A stretch of DNA of 64,000 nucleotides from Polycladidibacter hongkongensis (GCF_001561995.1 NZ_LLWC01000009.1:276159-340158); one strand, 5' to 3'. Counted from the stretch's first letter, positions 25,598-36,835 are shown. Notes: generated from the sequence alone by a model not told the origin. Numbers and translations: made by a program.

Positions 25598-28087
25598 GGG
25601 GGGCCTTTTATTTTGGCATGCTTCAGCAAGCGCGGTACAGCTTTGCATGTGCTGCGCAGCCAGAGCCCTCATTTTTTTCGACCCATCTCGGCGCAGAGCC
25701 GGTGCAGACATGTTTTCAATTTCGTTGCATATCTGGGCACAGTGCAAGAGGCCCAGATATGCGCTGGAGGACCTTAGGGCATGCGCATATTGCCGAAGCG
25801 CTGTAAAGTCTCTTGCAGCAAGCGCCGCTTCCATTTGCTGCAGTAAGCTTGCGCCATCGCGGCGGAACTCCTCATAAAGCTCCTGCAGGAAGGCGATACC
25901 ACCCAAATCGATAAGCTGAGCGAGTACCGAAGTGTCAACCTGCGCCGTAGCTTCGTTCCGCCCATCAGAGTAATGATCGAGCTCACCTTGGGAACCCGTC
26001 GGTAGTACGACAAAGGAAAGAGCTGCTGCAAGACGCTTGATTGTAAGTGGCTTAGCCTCGCATAAATTCGCTCCTGCGAGTTTCGCATCTTCTTGCCCTG
26101 CCGCCGTGGTATTAGCGCTCAAGGCGATGATAGGTAAACGCTGCTGCGAGCCACGTTCCAACAGGCGAATCGTTTTGATTGCATCGAGCCCATTCATAAT
26201 CGGCATGTTGATGTCCATAATCACCAAATCAAATTGCTCGGTGTCTATGGCATCAAGTGCCGCCTCGCCGTTCTCTACCAAAGTGCAGCTGTGCCCAAGT
26301 AGGATCAGCATACGCTCTAGTACAAGCCGGTTGGTCGCGTTGTCATCGGCAACTAAGACATGCAAAGGCGCCGATAGCTCCGCAAGACTTTCTTGAGCTT
26401 GGTGTTGTGCTTCTTGCGAAGGGCGCGTTGGGGACAAGAGCAGAGCAAGCAAATTCTCCGACCTGCCTATTGCACGACAAAGACTAGGCAACCGCAAACT
26501 GGAGCCAAAAGAAAAGTCAATGCTCCGAGAGGCACTTATGCCAATAACGCCTCCAGAAAAAAGCAGTGCCTGCTCATCGCTGATCGATGCTGCGACCAGA
26601 GATGGCAGTTGGCCGACGAGAGTACCGGCCCGCGGCGCTCGCTGCAGCTCTGCACAAAGAGCGGCAAACTCGCGTGGGCTGTCAATCGAACGCACGTGGA
26701 AGCCGCTTTGCGTTAACTGAGCCATGGCGTAGCTTAGGGAGTGATCGGGCATCAAAACCCAAATCGTTTCATGGGTCAGCTTGTTGTTGCACAGAACGCT
26801 CGGAGCTGGTTGTAACGGCACATGAAGACAGAATACGCTGCCCTCCTTCGGGCGAGAGTGAACAGTGATAGTTCCTTTCATTGCCCGGGCCGTGTGTTTA
26901 GCGATAGCCAAGCCAAGCCCCGTGCCGCCGAACCGGTCAACAATCGTTGCATCTGCTTGCGAGAATTGATCAAAAATCTTCTCTTGCACCTTGGCAGAAA
27001 TACCGATGCCGCTATCGTGCACACACCACTTTAGTACCATTTTTCCTGTGCGCTGCGAACGTCTTGTCGTAACGCTGATCAACAAAAAGCCTGTGGGCGT
27101 AAACTTTAGTGCATTGCCTGCCAGATTGAGGACAATCTCTGTGATATGTCGCGGATCGCCTACGGCGACATCCGGTACATCGCCAATCACACAGGTGTTA
27201 AAGTGCAAACCCTTTGCACGCGCTTGCGGCTCGATAATCTGTTCTACGCAATGCAGAACCTCGCGAATACAATAGGTGGTCTGCTGGATATCAAGGGAGT
27301 GGGTTTCAGCCTTCGAGTACGTTAAAATTCTCTCGATCAAACCACTCAAGGTCGATGCAGATCCTGCGATTGTCTGCACCATTTCCTGTTGCTCTTTGCC
27401 AAGGTGGCTCGCATTCAGCAAATCTCCCATCCCGACAATGGCGTTCAACGGTGTCTTAAGTTCATGGCTAACTGATGCGAGGAACATAGTTTTGGCACGG
27501 TTGGCCTCTTCTGCTTGCGCTTTTGCTTTCGCCAGTGAGCGGATCAGGCGCATGGCGTAAAGTGGAACAATCACGAGGCAGAGCAACAAGCCCACAGAAA
27601 GCCAAAGATGGTCCTCAAGCCATTGGGCTTTAAACAAGACGACCAGAAAACCGGAAAAGGAAAACAGGCAAGCTGCAAGGAGATAACGTTGCCCGAAGCG
27701 AAAGCCATTACCAATCGTCACCCATAAATAAATGGGAAACAGTACTTGCATTTTTTCGCCACCATACCAAAGCGTAACGGTCAATACGCCGAGATCAAGG
27801 ACAAGCGCCGCAATCCGCCTTATATGATGCTCGTAGGGGTCGAGAAAGGTCGCAAGTGCGAGAAAACCGCTGCAGGCGCAAAAAAAGTACAAAAGCGCGA
27901 AGATCGGTCGGTCAGCTTCGGCGCTGTAGTCTAACTGTATATGGACGAAGAGAAACAGAATAAGGGCGATCAGCAGCCGGTTCAGCACCATTTCCAATTC
28001 GCCGCCGGTTGCTCGCTGGGTGGTGCGCAGATAATTCGCGATATCTCTAGTCTTTGCGCGCAAGAGGTGAATCAATGACGTATTCAC
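25592..28087 (-). CDS. rpfC: DSF-sensing hybrid histidine kinase RpfC
   Basis: An 831-residue hybrid kinase with the full RpfC layout: cytoplasmic N-terminus, about five membrane segments (36-180), DHp domain with H208 (LASVSHELKTPLNAI), ATPase domain (DSGIGIS, FGGTGLGLAIAK), a degenerate receiver-like domain (about 435-545), a true receiver with D624 (VIMDINMPIMNG) and a C-terminal HPt domain with H768 (YAHALRSSSAYLG). In Xanthomonas RpfC senses DSF and also binds RpfF. The start codon is GTG with a weak ribosome site. It is downstream of the GGDEF-EAL gene by 31 bases, probably one transcript. Confidence 0.9.
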   Translation of the reverse strand: MNTSLIHLLRAKTRDIANYLRTTQRATGGELEMVLNRLLIALILFLFVHIQLDYSAEADRPIFALLYFFCACSGFLALATFLDPYEHHIRRIAALVLDLGVLTVTLWYGGEKMQVLFPIYLWVTIGNGFRFGQRYLLAACLFSFSGFLVVLFKAQWLEDHLWLSVGLLLCLVIVPLYAMRLIRSLAKAKAQAEEANRAKTMFLASVSHELKTPLNAIVGMGDLLNASHLGKEQQEMVQTIAGSASTLSGLIERILTYSKAETHSLDIQQTTYCIREVLHCVEQIIEPQARAKGLHFNTCVIGDVPDVAVGDPRHITEIVLNLAGNALKFTPTGFLLISVTTRRSQRTGKMVLKWCVHDSGIGISAKVQEKIFDQFSQADATIVDRFGGTGLGLAIAKHTARAMKGTITVHSRPKEGSVFCLHVPLQPAPSVLCNNKLTHETIWVLMPDHSLSYAMAQLTQSGFHVRSIDSPREFAALCAELQRAPRAGTLVGQLPSLVAASISDEQALLFSGGVIGISASRSIDFSFGSSLRLPSLCRAIGRSENLLALLLSPTRPSQEAQHQAQESLAELSAPLHVLVADDNATNRLVLERMLILLGHSCTLVENGEAALDAIDTEQFDLVIMDINMPIMNGLDAIKTIRLLERGSQQRLPIIALSANTTAAGQEDAKLAGANLCEAKPLTIKRLAAALSFVVLPTGSQGELDHYSDGRNEATAQVDTSVLAQLIDLGGIAFLQELYEEFRRDGASLLQQMEAALAARDFTALRQYAHALRSSSAYLGLLHCAQICNEIENMSAPALRRDGSKKMRALAAQHMQSCTALAEACQNKRPPL

Positions 28088-28118
28088 GAAACTTCAGGTG
28101 CCCCCGGTGGAGTTGCGA

Positions 28119-30224
28119 CTATGCCGCTGGAAACGTTGCCGCAAGTGCGGTGCCGACAAATGCCTCACTTGGCACACCCTGACCATAGTAAAAACCCTGC
28201 GCATTGACGCAACCAGCCTGACGTAACCAAACAGCTTGTTCACCGGTTTCAATGCCTTCAGCCAAAACGGTAAGGTCAAGGGTGCGCCCAAGCCCGATGA
28301 TTGCATTTACAATCGCTTTGCTGGAGTTATCGGCAAGCAGGTCCTGTGTGAAGCAGCGGTCAATTTTCAGGCCATCAATTGAAAAGCGATTGAGATAGGC
28401 GAGTGAGGAATAGCCTGTGCCAAAGTCATCGATAAGAATACGGCAACCGTTCTCGCGCAACCGCTCCATTTGCGGGGCAATGGAATCAGGGTTGAGCATC
28501 ACCACTTGTTCGGTGATTTCCAGTTCAAGGGCCCGTGCTGGAAGGCCCGTTAGCTGTAAGGTTTGCTCTACAAGCTCACAGACATTTTGACGGCGAAATT
28601 GCGTTGCAGATAAATTCACTGCAACATGCAAATGGGTAAGGCCGCATTCATGCCAGTGTTTGGCCTGTCTGCAAGCCTCAAGCATAACCCACTCGCTTAT
28701 GGGTAAAATCAGGCCGGTTTCCTCCGCAGCTCCCAAAAAGATATCCGGGCTCACCAGTCCATGTTCTGGCCTGTTCCAGCGCAACAGAGCTTCGGCACCT
28801 ATCAATTGTCTGCTTCGTAAATTGTATTGCGGTTGAAAGAACAGCTCGAATTGCCCTTCTTCCAAAGCCCGGTGCAGCGCGCTTTCTAGAGAGATGGTTC
28901 GTTGTGCTTGCTCATCCATTTGCCGTGCGAAGAGTTGGAAGCCGCGCCCACCCTCCGCTTTGCTTTGATACATAGCCAAATCGGCATGACGTAGCAGCTC
29001 GTCACTGCTGCTTCCATCATTGGGGTAGATCGTGACGCCAACACTTGCGCTTACCCGCAGTTCTTTGCCGGAAATAAACACCGGTTCAGTGAGCAGTTCA
29101 ACCACGCGATGGGCGTAGTTGCTCGCTTGCATTTCACAGACAAGGCCAGGCTGCAAAATAGCAAACTCGTCTCCACCGAGGCGAGCAATCACGCATGGTT
29201 CTTCTTTATCAGCAAGCAGCCGCTGTGCCACAACCTCAAGCAATTGGTCGCCGGTGCGGTGCCCAAGCGCATCATTGATTGACTTAAATCGGTCTAGATC
29301 GAGAAAGTGCAGAGCAAACATGCCACCATTTCGACGACAACGCTGCACTTCTTCATCAATACGTTCACGCAGGTAAGTCCGATTGGGCAAACCGGTCAAA
29401 CCATCATGATGCGCCATGTGCAAAAGGTGCGCTTCAAGCCTCTTGCGCTCGGTTATCTCAAAAGATGTTGTGACCACATGGCTCACGTGGCCGTTCGTGT
29501 CCAGCAAGGGTTTTTTCTGCACGAGAAAGTGCAAAGTCTCGCCATCGCTATGAGTGACTTCCACTTCATAGGGGGGTAAGCTACGGCGGCTTTCAAACAC
29601 TTTGGCATCAAGTCTGGTGGTGCGAATATTTGCCGCTTTCGAAACGGCTTCGCCGATCGGTTGGCCAATGATTTGCTCCCGCGCTTTGCCAACAAAATCA
29701 GCCATGGGTTGATTGACGAAGGCGACAATACCTTGCCGGTCAACAACAGTAACAAACGCTGAGATATCGTTTATGAGCTTGTCACTACTCAATGCAGCAA
29801 GGGGGTGCTCGCATGGGAGTTCTGCCAATTGGGGTGTTGTGAGCTGCGTTGCCAGCAGTTCCTGCACGCGCAGTTCAAAAACCCTATGATCAATTGGGCT
29901 TTGAATGAAACCAGAGGCGCCAGCTTCCAGAGCACGAGTTTTGAAAGAGCTGTCAGAGTAAGCTGTGATAACCAGAATTGGGATTGCGTCCAATCCCTCG
30001 ATACCGCGAACGGCTTGGGTAAGTTCTGCACCGTCCATCTCTGGCATGCTGTAGTCAGTTACAATCAATGCTGGCTGATTGGTTCGCATATAATCAAGAG
30101 CGGCAAGGGGATCTGCAAAGGATATACTTGCATAATCAGGCGCTGCCACAGCTGTCAGCCGCGTCAGGATCGATCTGTTTACTGCCCGATCATCAATGAC
30201 AACTATCGTCGATGAATTCGCCAT
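28119..30224 (-). CDS. REC-PAS-GGDEF-EAL c-di-GMP response regulator (RpfG replacement)
   Basis: A 701-residue protein. Receiver domain 1-125 with D57 (IVTDYSMPEMDG); it resembles the RpfG receiver (SFADPLAALDYM, ALEAGASGFIQSP). A PAS domain spans about 145-265. GGDEF motif at 350-354 (ARLGGDEFAIL), with no RxxD inhibitory site just upstream. The EAL domain starts near 455: EAL at 478-480 plus EITEQ, DDFGTGYSSLAYL, KIDRCF and AEGIET, so the phosphodiesterase site looks complete. Both activities are possible. It is the first gene of a transcript with rpfC, so it probably receives phosphate from the RpfC HPt. In Xanthomonas this job belongs to RpfG, an HD-GYP phosphodiesterase. Confidence 0.88.
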   Translation of the reverse strand: MANSSTIVVIDDRAVNRSILTRLTAVAAPDYASISFADPLAALDYMRTNQPALIVTDYSMPEMDGAELTQAVRGIEGLDAIPILVITAYSDSSFKTRALEAGASGFIQSPIDHRVFELRVQELLATQLTTPQLAELPCEHPLAALSSDKLINDISAFVTVVDRQGIVAFVNQPMADFVGKAREQIIGQPIGEAVSKAANIRTTRLDAKVFESRRSLPPYEVEVTHSDGETLHFLVQKKPLLDTNGHVSHVVTTSFEITERKRLEAHLLHMAHHDGLTGLPNRTYLRERIDEEVQRCRRNGGMFALHFLDLDRFKSINDALGHRTGDQLLEVVAQRLLADKEEPCVIARLGGDEFAILQPGLVCEMQASNYAHRVVELLTEPVFISGKELRVSASVGVTIYPNDGSSSDELLRHADLAMYQSKAEGGRGFQLFARQMDEQAQRTISLESALHRALEEGQFELFFQPQYNLRSRQLIGAEALLRWNRPEHGLVSPDIFLGAAEETGLILPISEWVMLEACRQAKHWHECGLTHLHVAVNLSATQFRRQNVCELVEQTLQLTGLPARALELEITEQVVMLNPDSIAPQMERLRENGCRILIDDFGTGYSSLAYLNRFSIDGLKIDRCFTQDLLADNSSKAIVNAIIGLGRTLDLTVLAEGIETGEQAVWLRQAGCVNAQGFYYGQGVPSEAFVGTALAATFPAA

Positions 30225-30631
30225 AAGTTAAGCCGCAACCATTCCCCAAGGAGTCCCTCACATAAAACATGCTTAATGCATGATAATGGGGCCGACAATG
30301 CCGCGACGGACTTTTGCCAAGCTTGTTCTATGGGTTTTAGGTGTTTTTTTGTGGTAAAGCGGCGATTAAGCGAGAGTTCCTGATGATATTAGTAATATGA
30401 GCGTACAAATTTAGTAAAAATCTCTATGAATTTCCCTATTTATCCTGGTTTACTTGCAAATGGCTGTGATGTGGGGAGGTGGCGTTTGCTTTTCTTGTAT
30501 TTAGATTTCGTGTTACATAATTAATCCAGCGGCTATTAAATGTTGGCTTAATAATACTTTGGCGATGTGTAGTCGGGAAGGGGAGAATGATCACCCCTTC
30601 CATAGCCAAACTGCCAAAAAATCCGCAAAAA
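30225..30631. other. Intergenic region between agl and DSF clusters
   Basis: About 400 bases, AT-rich in the middle. Contains a hairpin GGAAGGGG / CCCCTTCC (30576-30601) just after aglK (on the minus strand), lacking a T-run, which may end the agl transcript. The right promoter for the REC-PAS-GGDEF-EAL gene must lie here. No ORF supported. Confidence 0.4.
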
Positions 30632-31747
<1,116 letters not shown>

Positions 31748-31763
31748 TGTTCTGCCTCCTGCA

Positions 31764-33425
31764 TCATTTGCTAGTCAAGAATGCGGCTTGCCACGCCTCA
31801 AGCGTCACAGCACCATCGCGCAGCTCTGCGCTAAAACCGGTGTCATCTTGCAAAGCAAGGTTGCTTGCAACAGACACTGTCCTTGCCTCATCTGACAAGT
31901 TGAACAGGCAAAGCACAGCGTGTCCCTCGTGCTTGCGCTCTAGTGCCAAGACATCAGCAGCGCCAATGTCGATAAAATTCAGCTCACCTAGCCGTAGAGC
32001 AGGGAATTTGCGACGCCAATGGAAGAAGGCGCGCACTTGGTTATAAGGCGACGCCGCGTCACCCACTTGTGCTTCTGCCGCCTGCCCGACATGCTCCGGC
32101 GCAACTGGCAGCCAAGGCGTGCCTTCTGTAAAGCCGCCATGAGCGTTGTCTTTCTTCCATGCCATTGGCGTACGGCAACCATCGCGGCCTTTAAACTCCG
32201 GCCACATCTCTATGCCGTACGGGTCTTGCAGCAGCTCGAAGGGAACATCGGCTTCGGTAAATGCCAGCTCCTCACCCTGATAGATACAAGGCGTGCCGCG
32301 CAAACAGCTCAGCATAGCTAGCAGGGTCGGCGTGGCTTGCTTGGCGTCCTTGTTTGCGCCAAGGCGGCTCGCCATGCGCTTTACATCATGGTTTGACAGC
32401 GCCCAGCAGGCCCATCCGCCCCCGATTTGGGCTTGCAGATCTGCCACGTGCTTCTGCACATAAGCCGCGGTTGGTTCGTTGGAAAGCAGATCAAACACAT
32501 AGGACATGTGCAGCCGATGCTCGCCTTCGGTGTAGGTGCGCAGCAGCTCTGGTCCAAATTCTTCAGAGCCAATCTCGCCCACCATAGTGCGGTTTTCATA
32601 CTCGTCCGTTACACTGCGCAAGCGTTCCAAGAAGGCTAGATTCTCAGGGCGGGACTTATCGTAGAGGTGATACTGCCAAGAATAAGGGTTGCTTGCCGGT
32701 GCTGTGCTCAGCGAAGCAAGATCTTCGTTCGGCGGGTTGTTGCGTAGCAACTTGTCGTGCACGTAAAAGTTCACTGTATCGAGGCGGAAGCCATCAACAC
32801 CCATATCCAGCCAGAAACGCGCGACATCGAGCAGCTCATCCTGTACATCCGGGTTATGGAAATTCAGGTCTGGCTGGCTGCGCAAAAAGTTATGCATGTA
32901 ATATTGCTGGCGCCCGGTATCCCATTGCCAAGCTGAGCCGCCAAAGATCGAAAGCCAGTTGTTTGGCGGCGTGCCATCCGGTTTTGCATCAGCCCAAACA
33001 TACCAGTCTGCCTTAGCATTGTCGCGGCTTGCTCGGCTCTCTTTAAACCACGGGTGCTGGTCCGAACTGTGCGAGATCACAAGATCTATCAGTACGCGCA
33101 TTCCCAGATCGTGCGCTTTGTCAACGACGGCTTTGAAGTCTGCAAGGCTTCCGAACATCGGATCAACATCTCTGTAGTCAGAAACATCGTAGCCAAAATC
33201 GTCCATCGGTGATTTCATAAATGGTGAAATCCAGATCGCGTCGGCGCCAAGGTTGGCAATGTAGGGCAGCTTGTTCAATATGCCTTTCAAATCGCCAATT
33301 CCATCGCCATTGCTATCGGCAAATGAGCGCGGGTAGATTTGATAGAGCACTGCACCGCGCCACCAGTCTTTGTCTTTGCTGAGCGGCTGTGTCTGAGCGT
33401 GTTTTTCTAGTTCGATAACAGACAT
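31764..33425 (-). CDS. aglA: Alpha-glucosidase (glycoside hydrolase family 13)
   Basis: A 553-residue GH13 enzyme in the oligo-1,6-glucosidase/alpha-glucosidase group. The start of the barrel reads [20 protein letters not shown]. The catalytic residues are visible: nucleophile Asp in [13 protein letters not shown], acid/base Glu in [10 protein letters not shown] and transition-state Asp in SNHDVKRM. No signal peptide, so it is cytoplasmic and hydrolyses imported sugar to glucose. The start at 33425 is set by MSVIELEKH; a longer frame to 33500 overlaps aglG. Located between aglG and aglK as in Sinorhizobium. Confidence 0.92.
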   Translation of the reverse strand: MSVIELEKHAQTQPLSKDKDWWRGAVLYQIYPRSFADSNGDGIGDLKGILNKLPYIANLGADAIWISPFMKSPMDDFGYDVSDYRDVDPMFGSLADFKAVVDKAHDLGMRVLIDLVISHSSDQHPWFKESRASRDNAKADWYVWADAKPDGTPPNNWLSIFGGSAWQWDTGRQQYYMHNFLRSQPDLNFHNPDVQDELLDVARFWLDMGVDGFRLDTVNFYVHDKLLRNNPPNEDLASLSTAPASNPYSWQYHLYDKSRPENLAFLERLRSVTDEYENRTMVGEIGSEEFGPELLRTYTEGEHRLHMSYVFDLLSNEPTAAYVQKHVADLQAQIGGGWACWALSNHDVKRMASRLGANKDAKQATPTLLAMLSCLRGTPCIYQGEELAFTEADVPFELLQDPYGIEMWPEFKGRDGCRTPMAWKKDNAHGGFTEGTPWLPVAPEHVGQAAEAQVGDAASPYNQVRAFFHWRRKFPALRLGELNFIDIGAADVLALERKHEGHAVLCLFNLSDEARTVSVASNLALQDDTGFSAELRDGAVTLEAWQAAFLTSK

Positions 33426-33429
33426 TGGC

Positions 33430-34257
33430 TTAACCTTTAACTGCGCCAGCGGTAAGGCCCGCGACGATTTTACGTTGGAATATAAGAACAAGAACCACAA
33501 TCGGGACGGTCACGACCACTGAGGCGGCCATGATGTTGCCCCAAGGCAGTTCATACTTGCTGGCGCCAGACATCAGTGCAATCGCCACAGGTACCGTGCG
33601 AACTTCATTGGATAGAGTGAAGGTGAGGGCAAACAGGAATTCGTTCCACGCACTGATGAAAGCAAGCAGCCCGGTTGTCACCAGTGCAGGCCACATCAGG
33701 GGTAAGAATACACGGCGCACGATCACCAGCGAGCTTGCGCCATCGACAATAGCAGCCTCTTCAAGCTCTTTTGGCAGTTCTTTCATAAACGTGGTCAAAA
33801 CCCAGACTGTAAAGGGCAGTGTCAACACCATGTTGGGCACAATGAGGCCCGGAAGGCTGTTATAGATGCCCATGGCTTTAATGAGTTCGAACATACCGGA
33901 AAGAATTGCAACCTGCGGAAACATGGAGACCGAAAGGATCGTCATGAGCAGCAGGCCGCGCCCGCGAAAGGGGATGCGCGCTAGTGCATAAGCTGCTGTC
34001 ACCGCCAGCACCAGAGAAATGATCACAACAACAGTAGCAACAAAGATCGAGTTGAAAATGTTGGTGCCAAAGGGCTGTTCCTTAAAGATCGACAGGTAGT
34101 TGCCAAAGTCGATCACGCCGGGCAGCGCGGAGGGGTTAAACAACTCGGTACCAGAGCGGAATGACGTGATGATTGCATAGTAGAACGGAAACACCGAAAC
34201 CACGACAATTGCAAGCACCAGCCCGTAAAACAGGAGAGATTTCAGGGAGAGTTTCAT
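33430..34257 (-). CDS. aglG: Alpha-glucoside ABC transporter permease AglG
   Basis: A 275-residue inner-membrane permease with six membrane segments. The EAA-type coupling loop reads EEAAIVDGASSLVIVRRVFLP. MalG-like N-terminus VFPFYYAIITSFRSG. The start overlaps the aglF stop (TAATG). Confidence 0.9.
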   Translation of the reverse strand: MKLSLKSLLFYGLVLAIVVVSVFPFYYAIITSFRSGTELFNPSALPGVIDFGNYLSIFKEQPFGTNIFNSIFVATVVVIISLVLAVTAAYALARIPFRGRGLLLMTILSVSMFPQVAILSGMFELIKAMGIYNSLPGLIVPNMVLTLPFTVWVLTTFMKELPKELEEAAIVDGASSLVIVRRVFLPLMWPALVTTGLLAFISAWNEFLFALTFTLSNEVRTVPVAIALMSGASKYELPWGNIMAASVVVTVPIVVLVLIFQRKIVAGLTAGAVKG

Positions 34258-35234
34258 TATTTGCTATCCTCTGAAAGATTGACCTTGCCTGCCATCAGCG
34301 TCAGCGTGGTGATCAGCGCGATCACAAGGAACAACAGGGTTGCTGCCGCTGAGCCATAGCCCACCTCTTGGAAGTCTACCAGCTGCTGTCTTGCATAAAC
34401 GGACATGGACATCGTGGTAGTTGAGTTGGAAGTCAGTACGTAAATCAAGTCAAAGATGCGCAGCGCATCAAGAGCACGGAACACAACAGCCACCACAAGC
34501 GCAGGGCGAATGAGCGGCAGCGTCACCTTAAAGAAAACCTTTACCGGGTGTACACCGTCCACTTTTGCAGCCTCGTAAATATCGCCGGGCAGCATTTGCA
34601 AGCCAGCAAGGATGAGCAGGGCCATAAATGGAGTGGTCTTCCAAACGTCCACCATGATAACAGCCCACATGGCCGTGTCAGGGTTTGCTGTCCATGCGAT
34701 CGGTTCTGCGATAAGCCCAACACCCATAAGCAACTCGTTGATGATCCCGAGCTGGTCGTGCAGCATCCAGCTCCACATTTTCGCAGAAACAATCGTCGGT
34801 ATTGCCCATGGCACCAAAACTGCTGCCCGAACCAATCCGCGGCCTTTGAATTGCAGGTTCAAAACCAGCGCCACAGCCATTCCAAGTGCAGTCTCCAGAC
34901 TCACAGAAATGACGGAGAACCAAAGCGTATTCCAAACAGCATTCCACCATTCAGGATCTACCAGCAAGCCAAAGGCCTCGCCGTCATAAACAGCGTAGTA
35001 GTTCTCGATGCCGATAAACTCGGTAACGCTGAGATCAACAAGGTTCGCGTCAGTGAATCCGAGCCATATCGTGCGCACCAAGGGCCAACCGGCTACCACG
35101 CCGAGCACGGTCATCATCGGTAGCAAAAACAGGAAGGCAGCGCGCAGGCGGCTGGATGTTAGGTCGGAGCGTTCAGTACGCGCCGCCCTTGTCGGTGGGG
35201 CTGTTTTGTGAACAGCAGCGTCAGTGGGTGTCAT
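34257..35234 (-). CDS. aglF: Alpha-glucoside ABC transporter permease AglF
   Basis: A 325-residue permease. A cytoplasmic N-terminus of about 28 residues precedes six or more membrane segments. EAA loop YEAAKVDGVHPVKVFFKVTLP. Partner of AglG. It follows aglE after 145 bases, with a terminator-like hairpin in between. Confidence 0.9.
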   Translation of the reverse strand: MTPTDAAVHKTAPPTRAARTERSDLTSSRLRAAFLFLLPMMTVLGVVAGWPLVRTIWLGFTDANLVDLSVTEFIGIENYYAVYDGEAFGLLVDPEWWNAVWNTLWFSVISVSLETALGMAVALVLNLQFKGRGLVRAAVLVPWAIPTIVSAKMWSWMLHDQLGIINELLMGVGLIAEPIAWTANPDTAMWAVIMVDVWKTTPFMALLILAGLQMLPGDIYEAAKVDGVHPVKVFFKVTLPLIRPALVVAVVFRALDALRIFDLIYVLTSNSTTTMSMSVYARQQLVDFQEVGYGSAAATLLFLVIALITTLTLMAGKVNLSEDSK

Positions 35235-35336
35235 GGAGCTAACCCTACAGCCAAAATGCGGGGACAGGGCGAGGGCGTCGTAGGTGGCGTGTACATCGGT
35301 GTAGCGCGCAACGGCAGCAAGCCTCGCCGCCGAAAG

Positions 35337-35365
35337 TAAAAAAGGCCCCGCCCGTGGGCAGGGCC
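35337..35365 (-). terminator. Partial terminator/attenuator between aglE and aglF
   Basis: Read on the minus strand, a strong stem (GGCCC-x-GCCC / GGGC-x-GGGCC, 35344-35365) is followed by T6. It lies 13 bases after the aglE stop, inside the operon, and could reduce aglFGAK expression relative to the binding protein. A processing/stability role is the alternative. Confidence 0.75.
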
Positions 35366-35378
35366 AGGTGTCCTGGGC

Positions 35379-36644
35379 TTACCAGGCCTTGCGCTTAATG
35401 CGCTTCAGGTCTTTTTCCAGCTTAGCAAGAGAGGCGTCGGCCTCGGACTTGCCGCTGATAACATTGTGCACAGCGTTATAGAATGCGTTGGACACTTTGT
35501 TGTAGTTTGCGCCGGTTGCGCGGGAAGGACGAGCAACCGCGTTGGTAAAGGTCGCTTTCAGGTCACCCATAAACGGGTTCGCTGCCAGCACGTCTTTATC
35601 ATCGTAAAGCGCAGTAATGGTTGGGTTGTAAGACCCTTCGATGGCGTTGTTCTTCTGCTGTTCTTTCGAGGTCAGCCACAAAGCAAGGCTCGCCGCAGCT
35701 TCTGGGTCCTTGCTGTACTTGGAGACAGCCATCTGCCAGCCACCCAGCGCACCAGAGGCTTTACCGTCTGCGCCGCCCTTAGGCACAGCCGTTACACCGA
35801 TTTTACCTTTGATCGGAGAATCAGCACCCTGACCAAGCGACCACGCATAAGGCCAGTTGCGCATGAATACGGAGTTGCCAGATTGGAACACGCCGCGGGC
35901 ATCTTCTTCCATATAGTTCAGAACGCCTTCAGGGGCGATATCGCCAACCCAGCTCGCAGCAAGCGTCAAGGCTTCAGCAGCTTTCGGATTGTTAACTGTG
36001 ATGTCGCCTTCCGCATTCACGATGTCGCCACCACCGAAGCTGTCGATCCACTCGATGGCATCACAGGTTAGGCCTTCATAGGCTTTTGCCTGATAAACAA
36101 AGCCCCACATCTTGTCGTTGCCAGCAGCGCGCTCTTTTGCCTGCACGTCTTTTGCAGTTGCAGTCAATTCTTCCCAAGTGGTCGGTACAGATTTGCCATA
36201 CTTTTCCAAGAGGTCTTTGCGGTAGAACATCAGGCCAGCATCCGTGTAGAACGGCATCGCAACGAGCTTACCTTTATAGGTGTTGTTCTCGATGATTGGC
36301 TTGAAGTGTTCGTTTTCAACGCCTTTGGAATAAGGCTTCAGGTCCAGCAGGTGGCTACCCAGAATACCTGGCCAGATCACGTCAATCTGAAAAACATCAA
36401 TGTCATTGGAGCCGGAACCAAGGATTTGCTGGTACAGGGCCAGACGCTCGGTTGCGGATTGGGGTACACTAACAATCTTCGCGGTGTGGCCGGTTTTTGC
36501 TTCCCATTCCTGTACAGCTTTAACACACAGGTCATGAGCCTGACCAACGGTGTCACAGGTTACGGCAACCTCAGCAGCAGATGCACTCCCCAGAGCACCA
36601 GCAGCAGCAAAAACAGTTCCCAGCAATACGCTACGCATTTTCAT
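35379..36644 (-). CDS. aglE: Alpha-glucoside ABC transporter, periplasmic binding protein
   Basis: A 421-residue secreted binding protein. The signal peptide MKMRSVLLGTVFAAAGALGSASA has a cleavage site after ASA. The mature fold fits the type II sugar-binding family: EWEAKTGHTAKIVSVPQS, DVFQIDVIWPG, YTDAGLMFYRKDLLEKYG. The start at 36644 has GGAGGAATCTCG upstream. First gene of the operon, facing aglR across the operator region. Confidence 0.92.
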   Translation of the reverse strand: MKMRSVLLGTVFAAAGALGSASAAEVAVTCDTVGQAHDLCVKAVQEWEAKTGHTAKIVSVPQSATERLALYQQILGSGSNDIDVFQIDVIWPGILGSHLLDLKPYSKGVENEHFKPIIENNTYKGKLVAMPFYTDAGLMFYRKDLLEKYGKSVPTTWEELTATAKDVQAKERAAGNDKMWGFVYQAKAYEGLTCDAIEWIDSFGGGDIVNAEGDITVNNPKAAEALTLAASWVGDIAPEGVLNYMEEDARGVFQSGNSVFMRNWPYAWSLGQGADSPIKGKIGVTAVPKGGADGKASGALGGWQMAVSKYSKDPEAAASLALWLTSKEQQKNNAIEGSYNPTITALYDDKDVLAANPFMGDLKATFTNAVARPSRATGANYNKVSNAFYNAVHNVISGKSEADASLAKLEKDLKRIKRKAW

Positions 36645-36770
36645 CGAGATTCCTCCAACTCGAAACATCCTAACCCACAACAATTGTTGGGCCAGAACAC
36701 CAATAATTTGAAGAGGTTACAAAATGAAATAGATCCCCAAAGACCCCTCCAAAAAGCCAATGGAATTTAT

Positions 36771-36784
36771 CCAAAGCGCTTTGG
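36771..36784. promoter_or_regulatory. LacI-family operator O1 (agl)
   Basis: Perfect 14-base palindrome CCAAAGCGCTTTGG with central CG, the form typical of LacI/GalR operators. It is centred about 134 bases before the aglE start and is the best candidate for AglR binding. Confidence 0.75.
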
Positions 36785-36819
36785 TAAGTATAGTCCTCCA
36801 ACACAGATTGTTAGTCAAG

Positions 36820-36835
36820 CGTGATTTATATCACC
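36820..36835. promoter_or_regulatory. CRP-like site 1 (agl side)
   Basis: CGTGATTTATATCACC keeps the GTGA-N6-TCAC core of the CRP consensus. Its centre is 50 bases from the centre of O1, a distance compatible with an activator site for the aglE promoter and an operator near the transcription start. Confidence 0.55.
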
